Part shown: piece by piece, positions 1 to 5,334 of the stretch
Layout: the number at the start of each line of letters is the position of its first letter
Position numbering within the stretch: position 1 is the stretch's first letter
From: Actinomyces viscosus
GTDB lineage: Bacteria; Bacteroidota; Bacteroidia; Flavobacteriales_D; Crocinitomicaceae
Length of the DNA stretch: 7,273 nucleotides
Assembly (NCBI GenBank): GCA_943326975.2
Contig: CALPVI020000084.1
Span: forward strand, 1 to 7,273
Direction of reading: 5' to 3'
The notes under the pieces: generated by a model
Database searches by the model: none
The model's input: the letters and a program-made list of their open reading frames with translations, nothing else
What the model was told of the DNA's origin: nothing
Translations under genes and position numbers: made by a program

Positions 1-1488
1 ATGACTGCAGACAAAGATCCAGGTGAGGAATTTTTCAAAGGCTCTAATAAATATGGTTTCGACTTTTATTCAGCTCATCTATATTACAATGGTGGGAAAT
101 ATATTAAAAGTGCAATAATTGGGGATTATCAATTAAATATTGGTCAAGGATTAGCTATTTGGAGTAGTTATGCATTCGGAAAAACTGCAGAAACGATGAA
201 TATTAAAAAATCTGCGCACATCTTTAAACCATACACATCTGTTGATGAAAATCAATTTTTAAGAGGTGGCGCAATAAATTTTAATATTAAAAAAATTAAT
301 CTATCTCTCTTTGCTTCTAGCAAAAGAATGGATGCTACAATTCAACTTAATCCAGATAGCACTCAGTACTATTCGTCCTTTCAACTTACTGGATTACATC
401 GAACAACAACCGAAATTGATCGGAAAAATGTAGCAATTGAAAAATTAATTGGTACTACAATTAGTTTTAAATTACGGCAACTACAACTTGGTATATCAAC
501 TTCTTACCAAGGATATGATAAAATGTATCAAAAAGATTTTCAACCTTATAATCAATTTGATTTTCGAGGCAAAGAAATGATGGTAAATAGCTTTTATTAC
601 AATTGGATCTATAATAACACCTTATTTTTTGGCGAAATAGCACACAGTTCTTTCACGAATGGTTTTGCAAGATTAAACGGGATGCTAATCTCACTCTCTT
701 CCAGATTTTCATTATCTGTTCTATATAGAAATTATGATCGCAACTATCAAAGTTTATATTCAAATGGATTTTCAGAAAACACAAAAACGCAAAATGAAAA
801 CGGAATTTACATTGGAACAAAACTTAAATTATCAGAATCCCTAACTTGCAATTCATATTTAGACCTATTTTCCTCTTCTTGGTTAAAATATCAAGTTGAT
901 GCACCTTCAAAAGGTTATGATGTTTTTTCACAAATCACCTTTAAACCTAACAAAAAAACAGAATTATACGGCCGATTTCATCAACAAAATCATCAAAAAA
1001 ATGATCGAAATAATTCTTATCCAATAAATCAATTAATCGATAATATTCAAACAAATTATCGTGTTAATTTAACTTTTAATGCCTCAGAAAACATCACATT
1101 AAGAACTCGTATAGAATACACAACGCTTGATAGACAAAATGCTGCATTAGAAAATGGCACATTAATCCTTCAGGACTTCCTTTACAAACCAATGAAAGGG
1201 AGTTTTGATCTTATACTAAGATATGCACTATTTGAAACAACAAGTTATGATACGCGTATTTATTGCTATGAAGCCAACGCTTTAAATGTTTTTTCTATTC
1301 CTGCTTATTACGACAAAGGTTCAAAAGCTTATTTTTTAATTAAAACGACATTTTTTAAGCACTTAGATTGTTGGCTAAGAATAGGTTCAACAATCTACTC
1401 TAACAAATCATCAATTGGTTCTGGACTAGAAAAAATTAATGGAAATGTAAAACATGATTTTACTCTACAATTTCGATTTCGATTTTAA
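1..1488 (+). CDS. Outer-membrane beta-barrel-like protein, C-terminal part of a probable helix-hairpin-helix (ComEA-like) domain protein; 5' partial
   Basis: The reading frame is open from the first base and stops with TAA at 1486-1488, giving 495 visible residues. The ATG at base 1 is probably an internal methionine: there is no upstream sequence to judge it, no signal peptide follows, and the protein begins in mid-domain. Visible conserved-looking blocks are GFDFYSAHL (19-27), GDYQLNIGQGLAIW (41-54), FGKTAE (59-64) and PYTSVDENQFLRGGA (77-91). From memory these match the C-terminal region of Bacteroidota proteins annotated as helix-hairpin-helix domain proteins, whose N-terminal DNA-binding-like repeats would lie left of the window. 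The rest alternates polar and hydrophobic residues with many Tyr, Phe and Asn, as in amphipathic beta strands, and ends FTLQFRFRF with a terminal Phe, the usual last strand of an outer-membrane barrel. The barrel is well supported; the family name rests on motif memory and its function is unknown. Confidence 0.65.
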   Translation: MTADKDPGEEFFKGSNKYGFDFYSAHLYYNGGKYIKSAIIGDYQLNIGQGLAIWSSYAFGKTAETMNIKKSAHIFKPYTSVDENQFLRGGAINFNIKKINLSLFASSKRMDATIQLNPDSTQYYSSFQLTGLHRTTTEIDRKNVAIEKLIGTTISFKLRQLQLGISTSYQGYDKMYQKDFQPYNQFDFRGKEMMVNSFYYNWIYNNTLFFGEIAHSSFTNGFARLNGMLISLSSRFSLSVLYRNYDRNYQSLYSNGFSENTKTQNENGIYIGTKLKLSESLTCNSYLDLFSSSWLKYQVDAPSKGYDVFSQITFKPNKKTELYGRFHQQNHQKNDRNNSYPINQLIDNIQTNYRVNLTFNASENITLRTRIEYTTLDRQNAALENGTLILQDFLYKPMKGSFDLILRYALFETTSYDTRIYCYEANALNVFSIPAYYDKGSKAYFLIKTTFFKHLDCWLRIGSTIYSNKSSIGSGLEKINGNVKHDFTLQFRFRF

Positions 1489-1569
1489 ACAGTTCTGTTT
1501 TATTTAGACTTAACATCAAATTGTGAAGAATAGATGAAAAAAAAACAATTTTTACATAAGAATTGTATA

Positions 1570-1577
1570 TATATTTG
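1570..1577 (+). promoter_or_regulatory. Probable Bacteroidota-type -7 box of the dnaN promoter
   Basis: TATATTTG matches the TAnnTTTG consensus of the Bacteroidota primary sigma factor exactly. It ends 29 bases before the dnaN ATG, so transcription would begin near 1583 with a leader of about 24 bases. The -33 region (around 1545-1553, CAATTTTTA) has no clear TTTG, so only half of the promoter is convincing. In such AT-rich DNA a chance match is possible, but the position fits. Confidence 0.45.
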
Positions 1578-1606
1578 TTTAACGATTATAATTTTAAGTT
1601 AAAAAG

Positions 1607-2725
1607 ATGAATTTCATACTCTCAAGTACAACACTTTTACGTCATTTACAAAGCATTTCTGGGGTTTTATCTACAAGCAATACTTTGCCAATTTTAGATA
1701 ACTTTTTATTCGAAATTGCTGATGGTCAACTTACAGTATCTGCATCAGATTTGGAAACTACGATGAGAACTACTTTAGAAGTTGAAGCAAAAGAAGGTGG
1801 AAAAATTGCAATACCTGCTAAACTTTTACTTGAAGTCTTAAAAAACTTACCAGATCAACCTTGTACATTCATCGTGGATCCATCAAATTTTGGAATTGAA
1901 ATTGCCTATGACAACGGAAAATCTAAAATGGTAGGTTACAATGGGGATGAATATCCTAAAACTCCTGGTATTGAAAATAGTAATACATTAAAAATTTCTG
2001 GTGAAATTATTTCTAAAGCAATAAACAAAACATTATTTGCTACAGGAAATGATGACTTAAGACCTGTTATGAGCGGTGTATTTTGTCAATTTACACCTGA
2101 AGATATCACTTTTGTTGCTACAGATGCACACAAATTAGTTCGTTACAGAAGAACAGATTCACAAGCAACAGGAAGTTCATCTTTTATTTTACCTAAAAAA
2201 CCTTTGAACTTATTAAAGTCAAACGTAAGAGGTGATGAAGAAATTTTAATTGAATACAATGATTCAAATGTAATTTTCACTTTAAATGACATCGTATTAA
2301 TCTGTCGTTTAATTGACGGAAAATATCCTAATTACGAAGCTGTTATACCAAAAGAAAATCCTAATGTATTAACTATAGATCGAGTTCAATTTTTGAGTTC
2401 TATTAAACGTGTTTCTATTTTCTCTAATAAAACTACACATCAAATCAAATTAAAATTAGTTGGTTCAGAATTATCTTTATTTGCAGAAGATTTAGATTTC
2501 AACAATGAATCTAACGAAAGATTAACATGTAACTACGATGGAGATGATATGGAAATAGGATTCAATTCTCGTTTCCTAATGGAGATGATTAACAACATGG
2601 ATACTCCTGAAATTAAATTAGCAATGAGTGAACCAAGTAGAGCTGGTTTATTAATTCCTGGAAGTAACGATAACGAGCATGAAGACATCTTAATGTTGGT
2701 TATGCCAGTTATGTTGAATAGATAA
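1607..2725 (+). CDS. dnaN: DNA polymerase III beta subunit (sliding clamp)
   Basis: This 372-residue protein has the normal length and layout of a bacterial beta clamp. It forms a head-to-tail dimer ring around DNA, tethers the replicative polymerase, and docks repair and loader proteins. Three clamp domains lie at roughly 1-120, 128-250 and 251-372. Recognisable blocks are SNTLPILDNFLFE (24-36), SASDLE (45-50), TDAHKLVRY (172-180, the counterpart of TDGHRLA in Escherichia coli), LIDGKYPNYEAVIP (235-248) and the C-terminal LVMPVMLNR (364-372), which corresponds to the MPMRL tail lining the protein-docking cleft. The start is well placed: MNFILSSTTLLRHLQSISGVL aligns with the usual N-terminus of the family. 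The ATG is preceded by AAAAAG and an A-rich leader with no strong Shine-Dalgarno. Neither dnaA nor recF is adjacent; the upstream neighbour is a barrel protein 118 bases away. No key region appears missing. Confidence 0.97.
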   Translation: MNFILSSTTLLRHLQSISGVLSTSNTLPILDNFLFEIADGQLTVSASDLETTMRTTLEVEAKEGGKIAIPAKLLLEVLKNLPDQPCTFIVDPSNFGIEIAYDNGKSKMVGYNGDEYPKTPGIENSNTLKISGEIISKAINKTLFATGNDDLRPVMSGVFCQFTPEDITFVATDAHKLVRYRRTDSQATGSSSFILPKKPLNLLKSNVRGDEEILIEYNDSNVIFTLNDIVLICRLIDGKYPNYEAVIPKENPNVLTIDRVQFLSSIKRVSIFSNKTTHQIKLKLVGSELSLFAEDLDFNNESNERLTCNYDGDDMEIGFNSRFLMEMINNMDTPEIKLAMSEPSRAGLLIPGSNDNEHEDILMLVMPVMLNR

Positions 2726-2741
2726 AATTCATCAAATATTT

Positions 2742-2781
2742 ACACAAAAAAACCGATTTGAATAAATCGGTTTTTTTGTGT
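2742..2781. terminator. Bidirectional intrinsic terminator between convergent dnaN and moxR
   Basis: Arms 2742-2759 and 2764-2781 are perfect 18-base reverse complements around a 4-base loop (GAAT). The core is ACCGATTT/AAATCGGT, flanked by seven A on the left and seven T on the right. Read from either strand, it gives a GC-containing hairpin followed by a T run. It lies 16 bases after the dnaN stop and 10 bases beyond the moxR stop, so it can end both transcripts. Confidence 0.92.
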
Positions 2782-2791
2782 TTTATTAATT

Positions 2792-3745
2792 CTATAATAA
2801 TTCATCTATAATTCTATCCATTGAATAACCTTCAGCTTCTGCTCGGTAATTTCTAACAATACGATGTCTTAAAATTGGCTTCGCTACCGCTTTTACATCT
2901 TCTATATCTGGAGAATATTTACCTTGCAACAAAGCATGACACTTGGCTCCAACAATTAAATATTGAGAAGCTCTTGGACCTGCTCCCCATGAAATAAAGT
3001 CCTTGGTTAATTGTGGTGAAAACTCACTTGCAAATCTTGTTTTTGCAACCAATTTTACTGCATATTCTAACACATTATCATTTACAGGAACTCTTCTTAC
3101 CAATTCTTGGTATTCAGTGATTTGCTCACCATTTAAAACTTGTTTTAATTCCGTTTTCACATCAGAAGTAGTTGAACGAACAATTGCCATTTCTTCATTA
3201 AACGATGGGTAATCTACCCAAACATTAAACATAAAACGGTCTAATTGCGCCTCAGGCAAAGGATATGTACCTTCTTGCTCAATTGGATTTTGAGTTGCTA
3301 AAACAAAAAATGGAGCTGGTAATTTATAGTTTACACCACCTGTTGTAACTGACCTTTCTTGCATTGCTTCTAACAAAGCAGATTGAGTTTTAGGTGGTGT
3401 CCTATTAATCTCATCAGCCAAAATAATGTTACTAAATAAGGGACCTTTGATAAATTTAAAACTTCTATTTTCATCTAAAATTTCTGAACCGATTATATCA
3501 GAAGGCATTAAATCCGGCGTAAATTGTACACGATTAAAACTCAATCCCAAAGATTGAGCAATCGTATTCACTAATAAGGTTTTAGCTAAACCTGGAACTC
3601 CAACCAACAAACAATGACCTTTCGAAAAAATTGAAATTAAAACTTGATCGACAACATCATCTTGACCAACTATAACTTTATGAATTTCACTCTTTAACTC
3701 TTGATAATGAGTGACTAATTGATCTGCTAAAAGTTTATCTGACAT
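2792..3745 (-). CDS. MoxR-family AAA+ ATPase
   Basis: This 317-residue cytoplasmic protein has the usual MoxR length. Visible in order are the VGQ entry motif (26-28), Walker A GVPGLAKT (49-56, the typical MoxR form), the RVQFTPDLMPSDIIG block (72-86), Walker B IILADEINR (107-115), TPPKTQSALLEAMQE (116-130), sensor 1 in LATQNP (149-154, Asn153), EGTYPLPEAQLDRF (158-171) and sensor 2 GPRAS (256-260, Arg258). All nucleotide-binding residues appear intact. MoxR ATPases are thought to act as chaperones that remodel or activate partner proteins, often ones with von Willebrand factor A domains; no such partner is in the window. The gene starts 29 bases after the stop of the SurA-like gene and is probably cotranscribed with it. 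The terminator at 2742-2781 makes it the last gene of that transcript. The start ATG is preceded by an A-rich stretch without a clear Shine-Dalgarno. The family is certain, the substrate unknown. Confidence 0.95.
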   Translation of the reverse strand: MSDKLLADQLVTHYQELKSEIHKVIVGQDDVVDQVLISIFSKGHCLLVGVPGLAKTLLVNTIAQSLGLSFNRVQFTPDLMPSDIIGSEILDENRSFKFIKGPLFSNIILADEINRTPPKTQSALLEAMQERSVTTGGVNYKLPAPFFVLATQNPIEQEGTYPLPEAQLDRFMFNVWVDYPSFNEEMAIVRSTTSDVKTELKQVLNGEQITEYQELVRRVPVNDNVLEYAVKLVAKTRFASEFSPQLTKDFISWGAGPRASQYLIVGAKCHALLQGKYSPDIEDVKAVAKPILRHRIVRNYRAEAEGYSMDRIIDELL

Positions 3746-3758
3746 TTTATATTTTTTT

Positions 3759-3774
3759 AATCAATTAATTGATT
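3759..3774. repeat. 16-base perfect palindrome in the surA-moxR spacer
   Basis: AATCAATTAATTGATT is its own reverse complement and fills most of the 29-base spacer between the SurA-like stop and the moxR ATG. Seven T at 3752-3758 flank it on the plus strand, so on the minus strand, the direction of transcription, it is followed by seven A rather than T. That argues against an intrinsic terminator. It could be an operator, a weak mRNA hairpin affecting moxR translation, or simply chance in AT-rich DNA. Confidence 0.4.
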
Positions 3775-5127
3775 TTATTTTTTTATCCATGGATTTTTAA
3801 ATGCACATGTTTCATATGAATCATCAATTCGAATATATGCATTTGTGATTTTAGATTGTATCCAAGCGTTTATTACTTTCTGTTTTTTATCGTTTTCTGC
3901 AGCTTTTTTAATCAATGTAAAATCATCATTTAAATTTGCTTTATGTGGTGCAGTTCTATCCATTAATCGAACAATTCGAATTCCTTGCTTGTGTTCATAA
4001 ATGTCTGCATACAAATTTGGTGCTGTAACCTCCCCTTTTTCTAACACATCCGTTAAACGATAAATTTGCTGATCTACTTGATTTAAATCCTCCATATCCC
4101 AAGTCTGTTCTCCAGTTATTGGGTTAGTGATGATTCCTTTGTTCTGCTTTGTCAAATCATCGTTAGAATACTTCAAAACAGCTTCTTCCCAAGAAATTTT
4201 ATTCGACTTTAACGCACTGTAGCAAGAATCCATCTTGATTGCAGCATTTTCTAATGCTTGATTACTAAATTCAGGTGTGATTAATATGTGTCTACAAACA
4301 TAATCATCGCCTTTTCTTTCTAATAAAGTGACAATATGGTAACCATAAGTTGTTTCAAAAATTGGAGAAATATCTCCTACTTTGAGGCTAAAAACAGCTG
4401 CGTCAAATTGTGGAACCATCATCCCTCGAGTAGCTTTATATTTCCCACCTTGAGATGCACTCCCTGGATCCATAGAATTTATCCTTGCCTGTGTTTCAAA
4501 ACTTTTACCTGCCAAGATTGAATTCCTAATAGAATTCAATTTATCATAAGCTATTTTTTTGTCAGCATCCGTTATTTCAGGATAATATACAATTTGCTGA
4601 AAACTCAATTTAGAATTAATTAACGGAATACTATCGTCTGGAACTGTTTGAAAATAAGCTTTTACTTCTTTTGGAGTTACAGAAATATTCTCAGTAATCT
4701 TATATTCCATGTCTTGCGAAAGTAATCTATCTTTAATAACTTCACGAAATTCCTCTTTAATTTGAGAACTCGATTTCCCATAAAATTCTTCTAATTTCTG
4801 ACGACTTCCGATTTGTTGTTCTAACATACGTAATCGGTTTTCCATCTCAGCATCCACTTGTGCATCTGAAACTACCAAGCTATCTAATTTTGCTTGATTA
4901 ATCAATAAGTTTTGATACATCAATTCTTCCAAAATCTCACAATCAGTTTTTGAATTCACCTCCATTTTTGCTTGAATCATCTGCAATTTCTGTGCATTGA
5001 TATCAGATTGAAGTATGATATTATCTCCAATTTGGGCAGCTATTTTATCTATAACTTGAGAATTGTTTTGTGCTACAGCAGCATTAATACAAAGTAACAC
5101 CAAACTCAATTTCAACAAAAACCTCAT
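3775..5127 (-). CDS. SurA-like periplasmic peptidyl-prolyl isomerase/chaperone (450 residues)
   Basis: The protein starts with a clear signal peptide: Arg/Lys, a hydrophobic stretch at 4-14, and likely cleavage after AVA (17-19). It should act in the periplasm as an outer-membrane protein chaperone. A SurA N-terminal domain (about 22-150) begins VIDKIAAQIGDNIILQSDI, the usual opening of the family. A parvulin domain follows at about 172-272, ending YGYHIVTLLERK, and a second at about 278-390, starting CRHILITPEF. The C-terminal tail has spaced Trp, Tyr, Cys and Trp (Trp422, Tyr431, Cys441, Trp447) that I associate with the Bacteroidota version. Domain 1 has Gln177-Gln178 where the first parvulin His is expected but keeps His264. 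Domain 2 keeps His280 but has GIRIV instead of YGYHI. Isomerase activity may therefore be weak and the chaperone role dominant. A purine-rich leader (GAGAAAAGAAAAG) precedes the ATG. It is probably transcribed with moxR. The name surA is avoided because orthology to the proteobacterial gene is unproven. Confidence 0.9.
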   Translation of the reverse strand: MRFLLKLSLVLLCINAAVAQNNSQVIDKIAAQIGDNIILQSDINAQKLQMIQAKMEVNSKTDCEILEELMYQNLLINQAKLDSLVVSDAQVDAEMENRLRMLEQQIGSRQKLEEFYGKSSSQIKEEFREVIKDRLLSQDMEYKITENISVTPKEVKAYFQTVPDDSIPLINSKLSFQQIVYYPEITDADKKIAYDKLNSIRNSILAGKSFETQARINSMDPGSASQGGKYKATRGMMVPQFDAAVFSLKVGDISPIFETTYGYHIVTLLERKGDDYVCRHILITPEFSNQALENAAIKMDSCYSALKSNKISWEEAVLKYSNDDLTKQNKGIITNPITGEQTWDMEDLNQVDQQIYRLTDVLEKGEVTAPNLYADIYEHKQGIRIVRLMDRTAPHKANLNDDFTLIKKAAENDKKQKVINAWIQSKITNAYIRIDDSYETCAFKNPWIKK

Positions 5128-5287
5128 CTTTTCTTTTCTCTTTTTACTACCTTATTATTAATACATAAAATAAAGTATATTTATAATTGATGTAAAGTTT
5201 AAAATAACATTTGATTATAGATTAATCTTTATCATTTTTTAACATCAATTTTCGTCTAAATTTAGTTATTTTTTAGTTTACAAAACA

Positions 5288-5317
5288 AATAAAGGCCGAC
5301 ATAAGCCAGCCTTTATT
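5288..5317 (-). terminator. Intrinsic terminator of the upstream SurA-like gene, minus-strand specific
   Basis: Arms 5288-5300 and 5305-5317 form a 13-pair stem with loop UUAU in the minus-strand RNA. Nine pairs (AATAAAGGC/GCCTTTATT) are perfect, then come U-G, G-C, G-U and C-G. The minus-strand transcript continues into a T-rich tail (TTTGTTTTG). It lies 17 bases past the stop of the 5335-7273 gene. In plus-strand RNA the two wobble pairs become C-A mismatches, so the structure favours the minus direction. Confidence 0.8.
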
Positions 5318-5334
5318 AAAATAAATGCATTAAT

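Noticed and set aside
1..3. ATG at the first base as the true start of the barrel gene
   Set aside because: The protein begins mid-domain without a signal peptide although it ends like an exported outer-membrane barrel, so the real start is most likely upstream of the window.
1487..1505. Small hairpin (AAACAG/CTGTTT) with a T-rich tail at the end of the barrel gene
   Set aside because: The stem is at most five or six pairs with a two to four base loop and low GC, too weak to call a terminator with confidence.
3003..3212. Plus-strand 69-codon open frame inside moxR
   Set aside because: It lies wholly antisense to a strongly conserved MoxR coding region and resembles no known protein.
4336..4521. 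Plus-strand 61-codon open frame inside the 450-residue SurA-like gene
   Set aside because: It is antisense to a recognisable parvulin domain, with no promoter or ribosome binding site of its own.
5256..5265. 10-base palindrome CTAAATTTAG in the gap between the two SurA-like genes
   Set aside because: It is short and AT-only except at its ends, as expected by chance in this composition.
5128..5287. Promoter for the 450-residue SurA-like gene
   Set aside because: A promoter is expected here because a terminator separates it from the upstream gene, but on the minus strand I found no full TAnnTTTG box; several partial AT-rich matches cannot be told from background.
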